A stretch of 32,119 nt of DNA from the NCBI GenBank assembly GCA_902512415.1, contig CABXJB010000009.1, positions 1-32,119 of the forward strand, in the 5' to 3' direction. The notes under the pieces are model-generated. The model made no database searches. It was not told the DNA's origin and worked only from the letters and a program-made list of their open reading frames with translations. Position 1 is the stretch's first letter. Each line of letters begins with the position of its first letter. Shown here piece after piece: positions 1 to 9,349 of the stretch. The translations under genes and the position numbers were made by a program. This DNA comes from an uncultured Alphaproteobacteria bacterium (lineage in GTDB: Bacteria; Pseudomonadota; Alphaproteobacteria; HIMB59; GCA-002718135).

Positions 1-2
1 GT

Positions 3-413
3 TCATCAAAATATTTTGGAAGTCAGTGCATAGTAGTGGCAGTTGATGTTAAAAAAGATAGTAATAGTTGGAAAGTGTACTCTCATGGGGGAACAAAAAA
101 CACAAATATAGATGCTTTAGATTGGTTAAAAAAGGCTGAAGATTTAGGGGCAGGAGAAATATTATTAACCTCAATGGATAAAGATGGAACAAAGTCAGGT
201 TTTGATCTTGAAATTTTATCTTTCGCAAATAATTTATTAAGCATACCAGTAATAGCAAGTGGAGGTGTCGGATCAATTGAACACTTCTATGAAGGTGTTA
301 AAACTGGCAAGGCTGACGCCCTGCTTGCAGCATCCGTCTTTCATTTCAACGAATTTAGTATAATGGATGTAAAGAATTACTTAAAAGAAAAAAACATAAA
401 AGTTAGAATTTAG
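3..413 (+). CDS. hisF: Imidazole glycerol phosphate synthase cyclase subunit HisF, C-terminal ~136 codons (5' truncated by window start)
   Basis: Reading frame is open from position 3 ([18 protein letters not shown]...), upstream of the predicted GTG at 36; HisF motifs [47 protein letters not shown]. Confidence 0.95.
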   Translation, partial: SSKYFGSQCIVVAVDVKKDSNSWKVYSHGGTKNTNIDALDWLKKAEDLGAGEILLTSMDKDGTKSGFDLEILSFANNLLSIPVIASGGVGSIEHFYEGVKTGKADALLAASVFHFNEFSIMDVKNYLKEKNIKVRI

Positions 414-482
414 ATGAAAGATCCATTTTTAGATTTGTTTTCAATAATTGAAGAAAGAAAAAAATCAAAATCAAAAAAATCT
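414..482 (+). pseudogene. hisE: N-terminal fragment of phosphoribosyl-ATP pyrophosphatase HisE (about 23 codons), cut at the inversion junction
   Basis: ATG directly after the hisF stop; [23 protein letters not shown] resembles the HisE N-terminus (..L..IIEERK..), then similarity stops at ~482. Confidence 0.6.
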
Positions 483-553
483 AAAAAATTAATTCCTTTT
501 ACAACCCTTCCATCTTTTACATCAAGACAGGGAATAATCCTTTTTTTAAGCAT
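476..553 (-). pseudogene. hisF: N-terminal fragment of HisF on the minus strand, cut at the inversion junction
   Basis: Start overlaps the hisA stop (ATG at 553..551); translates [23 protein letters not shown], the HisF N-terminal signature, then loses similarity at ~476-485. Confidence 0.85.
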
Positions 554-1277
554 TTCCATCCAATATTTTTTGTGCTTCTTTTAAATCAATATTTCCTACA
601 TAAAAAGATTTCCCCGCTATTACGCCCTCAAGATTATCAGATTTTATAGTTTTTAGTTTTTCTAAGTCTGAATTGTTTTTCAATCCACCGCCAACAATAA
701 GTTTTTTATTTGTTAAGGATAAATTGGTTGAAATCATTTTCTGATTTAGGCCTGTAAGCATTCCGTCTTTTTCAATATCGGTAAGAACATAACCTCTTAT
801 GTTTGACTTGTCATATATTTGAAAAAGTTCTTCTGGTGTAAAATCACTTTCCTCGACCCAGCCCTTGATCATTATTTTATTATTTAAAATATCAAGAGCA
901 ACATAGATTTTTTTATTAAAATTTTCTGCTAATCTTTTAACTTCTTGACTATTACTAATTGCAAAAGATCCAATAATTAAATAATCAACACCTATATCAA
1001 AATAGTTTTTTGCAATAATCTCTGATCTTATTCCTCCACCAATCTGAATTGGTATTGAAATACCATCTCTGATTTTTTGAATTGTCTTATTATTTATATT
1101 GTTTCTTCCAAATGCTGAGTCAAGATCAACCAAATGTAAACGTTCACATCCCTGATCTTCAAAAAATTTCGCTTGCTCAACTGGGTTTTCATTAAAAACA
1201 ACACTGGTGTTATACTCACCCCTACTGAGTCTTACACATTTATTTTTTTTAAGATCGATCGCTGGAAAAATCTTCAC
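546..1277 (-). CDS. hisA: 1-(5-phosphoribosyl)-5-[(5-phosphoribosylamino)methylideneamino]imidazole-4-carboxamide isomerase HisA
   Basis: [52 protein letters not shown] motifs; his operon context. Confidence 0.96.
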   Translation of the reverse strand: MKIFPAIDLKKNKCVRLSRGEYNTSVVFNENPVEQAKFFEDQGCERLHLVDLDSAFGRNNINNKTIQKIRDGISIPIQIGGGIRSEIIAKNYFDIGVDYLIIGSFAISNSQEVKRLAENFNKKIYVALDILNNKIMIKGWVEESDFTPEELFQIYDKSNIRGYVLTDIEKDGMLTGLNQKMISTNLSLTNKKLIVGGGLKNNSDLEKLKTIKSDNLEGVIAGKSFYVGNIDLKEAQKILDGNA

Positions 1278-1813
1278 TACAGGTCTTTAAAATAATAATA
1301 ACCCTTTATTCTTGTTCCATTAATAAAGGCATATGATGGATTTTCACCCCATTTAGCAAAGCCTTTGTTTTCAAAAAGCTGAATAGCCGCTGACTGGGTT
1401 TCTCTTATATCTAGTTGAATGCTTTTTTTATTATTTTCTTTTGAAATTTCAATCGCTTGGTCAATCATAGCTTTGGCTAAACCATAGCCCCTAGCCCAGG
1501 GTGCAACAAAATGTGATTGTATTTTAGAGATGTTTTTTTGAGCCTCATTATTTGGTGGATAAAAGGAGATTTGTGATGCTCCAGCAATAGTTCCGTTTAA
1601 TCTACCAACAATTAAAATGTTTGATTTAATTAAAACTAATCCATTCCAATATTTTTTTAAAGTTTCTATAGGTGGTATTGTTAACCAACCAAAACCTCCC
1701 CCGGCTTTAATTGCTTGTTCAGTAATGTTACAAAGATCAGCAAGATCAGTTTCAGAAACTACACTTAAGCTTTCAACGACTATGTTCATATTTTCTTTAG
1801 CTAGACTATTCAT
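1277..1813 (-). CDS. GNAT-family N-acetyltransferase encoded inside the his operon
   Basis: GNAT motif A-like HFVAPWARGYGLAKAMIDQAIEISKE and C-terminal AIQLFENKGFAKWGENPSYAF; overlaps hisA and hisH ends. Confidence 0.85.
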   Translation of the reverse strand: MNSLAKENMNIVVESLSVVSETDLADLCNITEQAIKAGGGFGWLTIPPIETLKKYWNGLVLIKSNILIVGRLNGTIAGASQISFYPPNNEAQKNISKIQSHFVAPWARGYGLAKAMIDQAIEISKENNKKSIQLDIRETQSAAIQLFENKGFAKWGENPSYAFINGTRIKGYYYFKDL

Positions 1814-2439
1814 AATTCTATAAAGCTTTTTATTATGCCCAAACCCTGATAAGAGCTTTTTTCAGGATGGAATTGAAAGCCATATATATTTTCTTTATTA
1901 ATAATAGAAGGAAAATCTATCCCATAATTTGTTTCAGCAATAATATTTTCTTTATTTTTACAACTAAAATAGTAGCTATGAACAAAATAATAATCTGTTT
2001 CTTTTGGGTTAATGCTAAGATTTTTGTTTAAAACCCTTATTGAGTTCCATCCCATGTGGGGCATTTTTAGTTGTTTAGATGGTAATTTTTTTATCGTTCC
2101 TTTTATCCACCCTAGCCCTTTATAGTTCCCATTCTCTAAACTATTATCTGCAAGCAGTTGCATTCCAACACAAATTCCAAAAAAAGGCTTCTTTTTCTCA
2201 ATAACAAAACTATTTAATGCCTCAAGCATGCCTGAAATTTTTTTAAGTCCAGCAATACATGTTTCAAAAGCGCCTTGACCTGGAAGTACAATATGAGTTG
2301 AGTTTTTTATTGTGCTAGGGTTTCCAGAAATACAAACATCAGCATCTATGCTGTGGGTTTTTATAACCTTAACAAAAGATTGTTTTGCGGATAATATATT
2401 TCCAGAACCATAGTCTATTATGGTTATGTTTTTTTTCAT
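1810..2439 (-). CDS. hisH: Imidazole glycerol phosphate synthase glutaminase subunit HisH
   Basis: IIDYGSGN, LPGQGAFE, GICVGMQLL nucleophile elbow, FQFHPEKS. Confidence 0.96.
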   Translation of the reverse strand: MKKNITIIDYGSGNILSAKQSFVKVIKTHSIDADVCISGNPSTIKNSTHIVLPGQGAFETCIAGLKKISGMLEALNSFVIEKKKPFFGICVGMQLLADNSLENGNYKGLGWIKGTIKKLPSKQLKMPHMGWNSIRVLNKNLSINPKETDYYFVHSYYFSCKNKENIIAETNYGIDFPSIINKENIYGFQFHPEKSSYQGLGIIKSFIEL

Positions 2440-2443
2440 TATT

Positions 2444-3031
2444 TTATAGCGTGCCTTTTGAAGAGGGTATTATGTTTTTAATTCTTTCATCTATTGCAAG
2501 GGCGTACCTAATACTTCTTGCAAATGATTTAAAGCACGATTCTATTATGTGATGATTGTTATCTCCATAAAAGTTTTCTATATGTAAATTACATTTAGAC
2601 TCATTGCTAAAAGCTTTAAAAAATTCTTGAAAAAGCTCTGTGTCCATTTCACCTATTTTTTTTAAACCAAGATTTACTTTCCAAACAAACTCTGGTCTGC
2701 CAGAAAAATCTATAACTGTTCGCGACAAGCTTTCGTCCATAGTTATGTAAAAAAAACCATATCTATTAATGCCTCTTTTTTCTCCAATTGATTTATTCAT
2801 AGCTTCTGCAAGAACGTATGCGGTATCTTCAACGGTGTGGTGCAAATCTACATGTGTATCGCCTTTAGCTTTAATCTTTAAATCAATTAGGCTGTGATGA
2901 GAAAAGATTTCAAGCATGTGATCAAAAAAACCTATGCCTGTTGAAATTTCATTTTGACCAGTACCGTCAATAATGATTTCACAAGAAATATTTGTTTCTT
3001 TAGTCTTTCTGTTTACTTTTGCGGCTCTCAT
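2444..3031 (-). CDS. hisB: Imidazoleglycerol-phosphate dehydratase HisB (monofunctional); start moved to internal ATG at 3031
   Basis: [51 protein letters not shown]; the ORF track opens at 3073 but [13 protein letters not shown] is the natural start. Confidence 0.95.
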   Translation of the reverse strand: MRAAKVNRKTKETNISCEIIIDGTGQNEISTGIGFFDHMLEIFSHHSLIDLKIKAKGDTHVDLHHTVEDTAYVLAEAMNKSIGEKRGINRYGFFYITMDESLSRTVIDFSGRPEFVWKVNLGLKKIGEMDTELFQEFFKAFSNESKCNLHIENFYGDNNHHIIESCFKSFARSIRYALAIDERIKNIIPSSKGTL

Positions 3032-3077
3032 AAAAACGCCTAATATCAGTGATATATGAAATATTCTAGGCAAATAA

Positions 3078-3105
3078 CTTGATTAAAAGAATTAAGTAGC
3101 CATTT
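3078..3105 (+). promoter_or_regulatory. Possible RpoH-type heat-shock promoter upstream of hslVU
   Basis: CTTG (3078-3081), 18 bp, CCATTT (3100-3105), ~30 bp upstream of hslV; resembles the alphaproteobacterial sigma-32 -35/-10 pattern. Confidence 0.35.
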
Positions 3106-3135
3106 TTAAATGAGTAAAATAAAAAAAGTATCAAA

Positions 3136-3663
3136 ATGACAACAATTGTAGGAATTAGAAAAGATAATTTAGTGGTTATTGCCGGCGATGGTCAGGCAAG
3201 TTTTGGCAATACTGTAATGAAGTCAAATGTTAAAAAAATTAGAAGATTGGGTCAAGATAACTCTGTAATTTCTGGTTTTGCAGGATCCACTGCCGATGCA
3301 TTTGCTTTATTTGAAAGATTAGAATCAAAACTTGATCAATACAAAAATCAATTGATGAGAGCTTGTGTAGAGTTGGCCAAAGATTGGCGATCAGATAAAT
3401 ATCTTAGAAGGCTAGAAGCAATGATGATTGTAGCAAATAAAGATATAAGTTTGTTATTATCTGGCACTGGGGATGTTATTGAATCAGATGATGGGATTTT
3501 GGCTATTGGTTCTGGTGGGCCATTTGCAAATAGCGCTGCTAAAGCTCTTCTTAAAAATACTAATATGAACGCAAAAGATGTAGCTATTGAATCACTTAAT
3601 ATCGCTGCTGATATCTGCATCTATACTAACCATAATATTATTTCAGAGACAATAGAGTTGTAA
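3136..3663 (+). CDS. hslV: ATP-dependent protease subunit HslV
   Basis: [39 protein letters not shown]-terminal Thr protease; followed by hslU. Confidence 0.97.
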   Translation: MTTIVGIRKDNLVVIAGDGQASFGNTVMKSNVKKIRRLGQDNSVISGFAGSTADAFALFERLESKLDQYKNQLMRACVELAKDWRSDKYLRRLEAMMIVANKDISLLLSGTGDVIESDDGILAIGSGGPFANSAAKALLKNTNMNAKDVAIESLNIAADICIYTNHNIISETIEL

Positions 3664-4976
3664 TGGAGTCAAATTTTAGTCCAAGAGAAACAGTTTCTGA
3701 ATTAGATAAGTTTATTATTGGACAAAAAAATGCAAAAAGAGCAGTCTCCGTTGCTTTAAGAAACAGATGGAGAAGGAAACAATTAGATAAAGATTTAAGA
3801 GATGAAATAGTTCCCAAAAATATTTTAATGGTTGGACCAACAGGGTGTGGTAAAACTGAAATATCACGTCGTCTTGCAAAATTAGCAGAGGCTCCTTTTA
3901 TAAAAGTTGAAGCAACAAAATTTACAGAAGTAGGGTACGTTGGAAGAGATGTTGAGCAAATCATCAGAGATTTAGTTGAAATTAGCATTAACAGCACAAA
4001 AGAAAAAATGGGTAAGGAGGTTAAGGCTAAAGCAGAAAAAAATGCAGAAGAGAAAATTTTAGATGTATTAGTTTCTAAAACCTCAAGCGAATCAACAAGA
4101 GAAAGTTTTAGGCAAAAACTTCGAAGTGGTGAGCTTAATGAAAAGGAGGTTGAAATTCCTGTTGAAGCAAATTCATCAATGAATTTACCAACAATGGATA
4201 TTCCAGGGATGCCTGGGTCACAAATGGGGATGATAAATCTTGGTGATGTGTTTGGAAAAAATTTTGGTAAACAGAAAAAAATGAAAAAAATGACCGTTAG
4301 TGAATCTCACGCATATCTCTTACAAGAAGAAACTGAGAAGTTATTAGATCAAGATAAAATAAACTCAAGAGCATTAGAAGAGGTTGAGCAGAATGGAATA
4401 GTTTTCATAGATGAGATTGATAAGATAACATCTAGAAGTGAGAGGAGTGGTGCAGATGTTTCAAGAGAGGGTGTACAAAGAGATTTATTACCACTTATTG
4501 AGGGAACTGCGGTTTCAACAAAACACGGGGTAATAAAAACTGATTATATTTTGTTCATTGCTTCTGGAGCCTTTCACCTATCGAAGCCATCTGATATGTT
4601 GCCTGAACTTCAAGGAAGGCTTCCTATACGTGTTGAGCTTGAAAGTTTATCAAAAGATGATTTTAAGCTTATTCTCACAGAAACTCAAAACAGCCTTATC
4701 AAACAATATGTTGGTTTGTTGGGAACTGAGAAGGTTGATTTAGAATTTGAAGAAAATGGTATTGACTCGATTGCCTCTCTAGCAACTGAAATAAACCAAA
4801 ATGTAGAAAATATTGGAGCTAGACGCTTACACACAATTATGGAAAAGCTTTTAGAAGAAGTGAGTTTTAATGCTTCAGATATTGGGCCTACCAAAATTAT
4901 AATAAATAAAAAATTTGTTGAAACAAATCTTGTAGACTTAATAAAAAGTCAGGATCTCTCTAAATTTATACTTTAA
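3663..4976 (+). CDS. hslU: ATP-dependent protease ATPase subunit HslU
   Basis: [54 protein letters not shown]...[20 protein letters not shown] overlaps hslV stop. Confidence 0.98.
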   Translation: MESNFSPRETVSELDKFIIGQKNAKRAVSVALRNRWRRKQLDKDLRDEIVPKNILMVGPTGCGKTEISRRLAKLAEAPFIKVEATKFTEVGYVGRDVEQIIRDLVEISINSTKEKMGKEVKAKAEKNAEEKILDVLVSKTSSESTRESFRQKLRSGELNEKEVEIPVEANSSMNLPTMDIPGMPGSQMGMINLGDVFGKNFGKQKKMKKMTVSESHAYLLQEETEKLLDQDKINSRALEEVEQNGIVFIDEIDKITSRSERSGADVSREGVQRDLLPLIEGTAVSTKHGVIKTDYILFIASGAFHLSKPSDMLPELQGRLPIRVELESLSKDDFKLILTETQNSLIKQYVGLLGTEKVDLEFEENGIDSIASLATEINQNVENIGARRLHTIMEKLLEEVSFNASDIGPTKIIINKKFVETNLVDLIKSQDLSKFIL

Positions 4977-5008
4977 AGATTGATTTTAATATCAACCTTA
5001 CCTAACGA

Positions 5009-6343
5009 TTGTTTGTGATTAAAAAAATACAAATAGAGTTATTAATATTCGCATTTTTGTTAATGAGTATTTTATTGACTAACAAAATTGATCTTAGTTT
5101 GTATGATCTTTTTTCAAACCTTAACTATGGTTATGGCTCGGTTTATTTAAAAGATTTTTTTGTTGGCATAACTGAGCTTGGAAACTCGTTTTGGTACTTT
5201 ACGTTTTTCGTCTTAATATTTTTGTTTTCTTATTTGGCTAAAATTAACGGCTTAGTCGTCTTAGAGAAATATTCCTATTTAAAAAGATTAAGTATTTTCG
5301 GTTTTACATATTTACTTTTAGTAGGTGTAATTACACAAATTGTTAAACATTTTGTAGGTCGACCTAGACCAAACCACGCCTTATTAGATGGTAGTTTTGA
5401 GTTTAGTTTTTTTACAGCTGAGTCGGCGTTTCATTCTTTTCCCTCTGGTCATACCTCAACAATTGTAGCCGTTACAATAATAGGGTCTTTGGCTCTTCCT
5501 GGCCTTAGGTATTTTTTTTATCTTTGTGGGTTTTTTATTGCATTAAGTAGGGTGGTTGTCGAAGCACATTTTTTTACCGATGTTTTTGGTGGCGCCCTTA
5601 TAGCTATTATAGTTTATAAAACTTTTGATTTTTTTATTAATACAAAATATACAAAACTTTATTGGGGTAATTTAGGTGCTGACAAAACCTCATTATTAAC
5701 AAAAATACTTATTGTTTTTTTTGTTTTAGCGGTTTTTACTACAGCTGGTCCCGATATAGATATGTATATTAGTAATTTTTTTTACTATGGTGCCAGCCAG
5801 TTCCATGTTCAAAGCTATAATCTTATTTCCATTCTTTTTAGGAAAATACTGCTTCCACTGCTTTTTATATATATTTTTATTCTCCCTCTATTTTTAGGGT
5901 TTTTGCCATTTCAAAAAATTTATTTTGATTATAGATTTTCTATATCAGAAATTGTTTTTGTCTGGACTACTGGAGCTTTTACAATGTTGCTAATTATAAA
6001 TATTTTGCTAAAAAATATGTGGGGAAGGGCAAGGCCTAATGATGTCCTGCCGTTTGGTGGAACTGAGAACTTCACTCCTTGGTATAAAATAAGTGACTCA
6101 TGTTTGACAAATTGCTCTTTTGTGTCTGGAGATTCTTCAGTCGGTTTTTTGTTAATAGTTTTTTATTTCATAACAAAGAAAAACATTTACCTTTATTTAA
6201 GTTTAGTTTTTGGCTCTTTTTTAGGTTTAATAAGAATCCTTGCAGGGGGGCACTTTTTTAGTGATATAGTTTTTTCTCAAATAGTTGTAACTATTTCTGT
6301 CCTGGTATCTTTTATTTTATATAAAAAATTATATGACAAATAA
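5009..6343 (+). CDS. Polytopic membrane protein with two tandem PAP2-type phosphatase domains
   Basis: First motif set KHFVGRPRP / FPSGHTST / SRVVVEAHFFTD; second set KNMWGRARP / FVSGDSS / RILAGGHFFSD; many hydrophobic segments; start TTG (or GTG at 5015) uncertain. Confidence 0.88.
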   Translation: MFVIKKIQIELLIFAFLLMSILLTNKIDLSLYDLFSNLNYGYGSVYLKDFFVGITELGNSFWYFTFFVLIFLFSYLAKINGLVVLEKYSYLKRLSIFGFTYLLLVGVITQIVKHFVGRPRPNHALLDGSFEFSFFTAESAFHSFPSGHTSTIVAVTIIGSLALPGLRYFFYLCGFFIALSRVVVEAHFFTDVFGGALIAIIVYKTFDFFINTKYTKLYWGNLGADKTSLLTKILIVFFVLAVFTTAGPDIDMYISNFFYYGASQFHVQSYNLISILFRKILLPLLFIYIFILPLFLGFLPFQKIYFDYRFSISEIVFVWTTGAFTMLLIINILLKNMWGRARPNDVLPFGGTENFTPWYKISDSCLTNCSFVSGDSSVGFLLIVFYFITKKNIYLYLSLVFGSFLGLIRILAGGHFFSDIVFSQIVVTISVLVSFILYKKLYDK

Positions 6344-7721
6344 GACCTTAACCTACTTAATATTTTTACTCATAATATTTAAAATAACAGCGATTTATTA
6401 TACAAACTTCGGTTTGTATGGTGATGAAGCTCAATATTGGTTGTGGTCTCAAACTCTTGATTTTGGATATTATTCAAAACCACCTCTGCTTGCTTGGTTT
6501 TTAAATGGGTATACTGGTGTGTTTGGAAGTTCTTTTATTTCATTAAAAATATTTCCTACTTTAGTTTATTTATTTATTTCTTATGCAATTTATGTGCTTT
6601 GCATCTCTTTATCACTTGATAAAAAAAGTTCTTGGTTGTGTGCTCTTAGTTTTTTAATTATTCCAGCAGCAAGCCTATCTTCTTTTTTAATATCAACAGA
6701 TTTGTTGCTATTATTGTTTTGGACAATATCAATGGTGCTGCTCTTGAAAACAATAAATGATAATTCTACCTTTGGTTTTTTGTTGTTAGGTTTGTTTTTG
6801 GGCTTAGCTTTTCTAGCAAAATATGCTGCTGTTTATTTTTTATTAAGTCTTTTTTTGTTATTAATAATAGACAAAAAAACTCTTATTGCCTTCAAAAATA
6901 GCCCGGTGGGCGTTCTTGTTTTTTTATTATCTTTTCTTTTGGTTTTGGCACCTAATGTTTGGTGGAATTTCAACAATGGTTGGGTTACGCTCTCTCACAC
7001 ATCTGATAATGCAAATTTACAAAATTTAAATTTTAATCTTTATGAGCCTCTAAAATTTATAGGGGCACAAATTATAATGGTGGGCCCATTTTTATTTTTC
7101 TCATTTGTTTTTTTTCTTAAATATTTTCGTTTGGATTTTGAAAATAAATTTTTATTAGCATTCTCTTTGCCTGTATTGTTAATTGTTTTAGTAGAAAGTT
7201 TTCTTGTTAGGGCTAATGCTAATTGGGCTGCTCCTGCATTAATATCTGTTTTTGTAATGTTGTTTAGGTTTGTTGATAATAAAAAAGCACATCTTATAAA
7301 AATAAATTTTGTTTTGAATTATTTTATTGCAATATGTTTGTTTGCTTCTGTTTTAATTTCATTAGATAATAAGGTGTTTGATCGAATAAAGGGCATAGAT
7401 GAATTTGCTGATGAAATTAATGGGATAATTAATGACAAAGACCTTGTGATTTCTGACCGAATTGTTTTTTCCAATATTTCTTATGAAATTCGAAATAAAC
7501 AAAACAGAGTGTTTATGCCTTATAAAAACAACGCTCCTGTGACAAATCATTTCCAAATGAGCTCCCCTTTAAAAAGTGATCGAAAAGATAGTTTTTTTCT
7601 AATTGGCAGTTTAAGTGATGTCTCTTATTTATCAAAAAAACACCAGGGTGAATTAATAAAAGAGTTTGGTGTCTCTTTTAGTTCAGACCCAATAAGGTTA
7701 TATGAAGTTAGTTTTAAATAG
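6333..7721 (+). CDS. GT39/ArnT-like membrane glycosyltransferase (PMT_2 family)
   Basis: N-terminal YGDEAQYWLWSQTLDFGYYSKPPLLAW typical of ArnT/PMT_2 enzymes; multiple TM segments. Confidence 0.88.
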   Translation: MTNKTLTYLIFLLIIFKITAIYYTNFGLYGDEAQYWLWSQTLDFGYYSKPPLLAWFLNGYTGVFGSSFISLKIFPTLVYLFISYAIYVLCISLSLDKKSSWLCALSFLIIPAASLSSFLISTDLLLLLFWTISMVLLLKTINDNSTFGFLLLGLFLGLAFLAKYAAVYFLLSLFLLLIIDKKTLIAFKNSPVGVLVFLLSFLLVLAPNVWWNFNNGWVTLSHTSDNANLQNLNFNLYEPLKFIGAQIIMVGPFLFFSFVFFLKYFRLDFENKFLLAFSLPVLLIVLVESFLVRANANWAAPALISVFVMLFRFVDNKKAHLIKINFVLNYFIAICLFASVLISLDNKVFDRIKGIDEFADEINGIINDKDLVISDRIVFSNISYEIRNKQNRVFMPYKNNAPVTNHFQMSSPLKSDRKDSFFLIGSLSDVSYLSKKHQGELIKEFGVSFSSDPIRLYEVSFK

Positions 7722-8373
7722 TTTTTTTCTTTCTTTGTTATTTTTTTGTGTTCCGGTTTTTGGCGAAGATTACCACAAAGAGTTTACAGTAAAAGTTTCG
7801 GGAATAAAAATTGGTAAATTAAATTGGACAATTAAAATTGATGATGATGAATTCTTTAATGATCTAAAGCTTAAAAGTGAGGGGGTTTTGTCTGGAATAT
7901 ATCGGTTCGAAGGAGAATATTTTTCAGAGGGTGTTTTTCAAAACAACAAACTAAAACCAACTAAATATAAACATGTCTGGATAACAAATAAAACAACTAA
8001 AAATATGAGTTTGATTTTTCAGGACGATAAATTAAAATCATTGAACCAAACACCTGTTGAAAAAGAAAAGTTAAGAATTAATGTTTTTAATATTAATCAA
8101 AGTAAAGACCCCCTAACCTCTTTTCTACAAATTATATTAGGTGAAAAAAATTCATTAGTTGTAGATGGAAGAAGAACATACGTGATGAACTCTATCTTTA
8201 ATAAAAAAACTGAACAAACTGTTGTTGAGATTTCAAAATATTCTAATTTATGGGCAGATCATAAAAGAAGAAAGTTTGAAAAACTAACTTTTGAAAAAAA
8301 AGATGGAGATTTTTTTCCTATTAAAATAAACATACACTTTGATGGGCGAGTTTTTAAATTAGAACAAAATTAG
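7702..8373 (+). CDS. DUF3108-type secreted protein
   Basis: Signal peptide-like N-terminus; EFTVKVSGIKIGKLNWTIKID...LKSEGVLSGIYRFEGEYFSEGVF pattern typical of DUF3108 proteins. Confidence 0.65.
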   Translation: MKLVLNSFFLSLLFFCVPVFGEDYHKEFTVKVSGIKIGKLNWTIKIDDDEFFNDLKLKSEGVLSGIYRFEGEYFSEGVFQNNKLKPTKYKHVWITNKTTKNMSLIFQDDKLKSLNQTPVEKEKLRINVFNINQSKDPLTSFLQIILGEKNSLVVDGRRTYVMNSIFNKKTEQTVVEISKYSNLWADHKRRKFEKLTFEKKDGDFFPIKINIHFDGRVFKLEQN

Positions 8374-8921
8374 TTTTTTTTCTTTCTAAGATAAACATAA
8401 AAGGCTCCGTCCCCACCATGCTCTATAGTGGCCTGATCAAAAGACAAAATATATTTAGAAAATTTATTTGATTTTACCCACTGGATAAAAGAAGACCTTA
8501 TTACGCCGTGGTAAAGTTTTGGTTTATCTCTGTTTTCTGAGTGTTTTAGTTTAAAAAGACCCTTGCCCGTTACGAACAACAAACATCTTTTACCGCCATT
8601 ATAACACTCTAGAATAGTGCTAGCAAATCTCTCTTCGGACTCTATTAGTGTTTTGCCATGAAAGTCTATTTTTTTATCAATATTGAACGAACCTTTCTTA
8701 ATACCTTTTTTTAAATCTACTTTTTCTAGATTAAATTCAGAATTTTTAATAGTTTTTTTAGGGTTAAAAAATTTATTGCCTGTTTGGTTTATTTTGTTTG
8801 TTTTGTTTGTTTTTACAAATGTGTAATTGGTTTTTGATGCTTCTTTATTAACTTTATTGTTTTTTTTTATAGGGCTTACACCCCTCATTTGTTTTAAAAA
8901 AAAATCATCACTATTTTTCAT
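8370..8921 (-). CDS. Smr/MutS2 C-terminal domain protein
   Basis: KIDFHGKTLIESEERF, LLFVTGKGL, LYHGVIRSSFIQWV, HGGDGAFYVYLRKKK: Smr domain motifs. Confidence 0.88.
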   Translation of the reverse strand: MKNSDDFFLKQMRGVSPIKKNNKVNKEASKTNYTFVKTNKTNKINQTGNKFFNPKKTIKNSEFNLEKVDLKKGIKKGSFNIDKKIDFHGKTLIESEERFASTILECYNGGKRCLLFVTGKGLFKLKHSENRDKPKLYHGVIRSSFIQWVKSNKFSKYILSFDQATIEHGGDGAFYVYLRKKKN

Positions 8922-9345
8922 TTTTTAAAAATACATTTATTAAATTTTTTACCCTCATTGGGGTTTGTTTATACCAAAGGCTGTCCATCATTTCAAAACA
9001 AACAAGATACACGTTACCATTGCTCATGTTTTGTAATAGGTTTTTAAACTTAAAAACGCCCCTTGTCCCTATTTGAAAAACCATTTCAATTAGCAGCTCG
9101 GCTTCTTTTTTGTTAGAAGAAAATTGCTTTAAAAAAATATTAAAGTTTTTTAATGCTTTATTAAAATCTTGTTGAAATATATTTTCTAACTCTGCTTTGT
9201 TAACTTTTTTTTCTAATAGATTTTTTTCATTTGGTAAAATTAGGTGACCATAACCTATTGTTAAAAAGCCTAACTGATCTTTATATGGTTTAAGTGAAAG
9301 CCCCTCATTGTGTTTAATTCTGTTTTTTAGATTATAGTAACTCAA
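8911..9345 (-). CDS. T4-type lysozyme (GH24-like muramidase); ORF can extend to TTG at 9402
   Basis: NEGLSLKPYKDQLGFLTIGYGH reproduces E11/D20/T26 spacing of T4 lysozyme; LLIEMVFQIGTRGVFKF and SLWYKQTPMRVKNLINVF match the T4 lysozyme C-terminal lobe (recalled sequence). TTG at 9345 lies just past the tim44 stop. Confidence 0.88.
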   Translation of the reverse strand: MSYYNLKNRIKHNEGLSLKPYKDQLGFLTIGYGHLILPNEKNLLEKKVNKAELENIFQQDFNKALKNFNIFLKQFSSNKKEAELLIEMVFQIGTRGVFKFKNLLQNMSNGNVYLVCFEMMDSLWYKQTPMRVKNLINVFLKNEK

Positions 9346-9349
9346 ATTT

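Noticed and set aside
3638-3997. Minus-strand ORF of 119 aa opposite hslU
   Set aside because: Fully antisense to the unambiguous hslV/hslU coding region, no recognisable domain; spurious.
546-8000. Search for transposase or insertion-sequence ends that could explain the hisF inversion or the envelope cassette
   Set aside because: No transposase, integrase, or terminal inverted repeats were recognised; the junction has only short A-rich homology.
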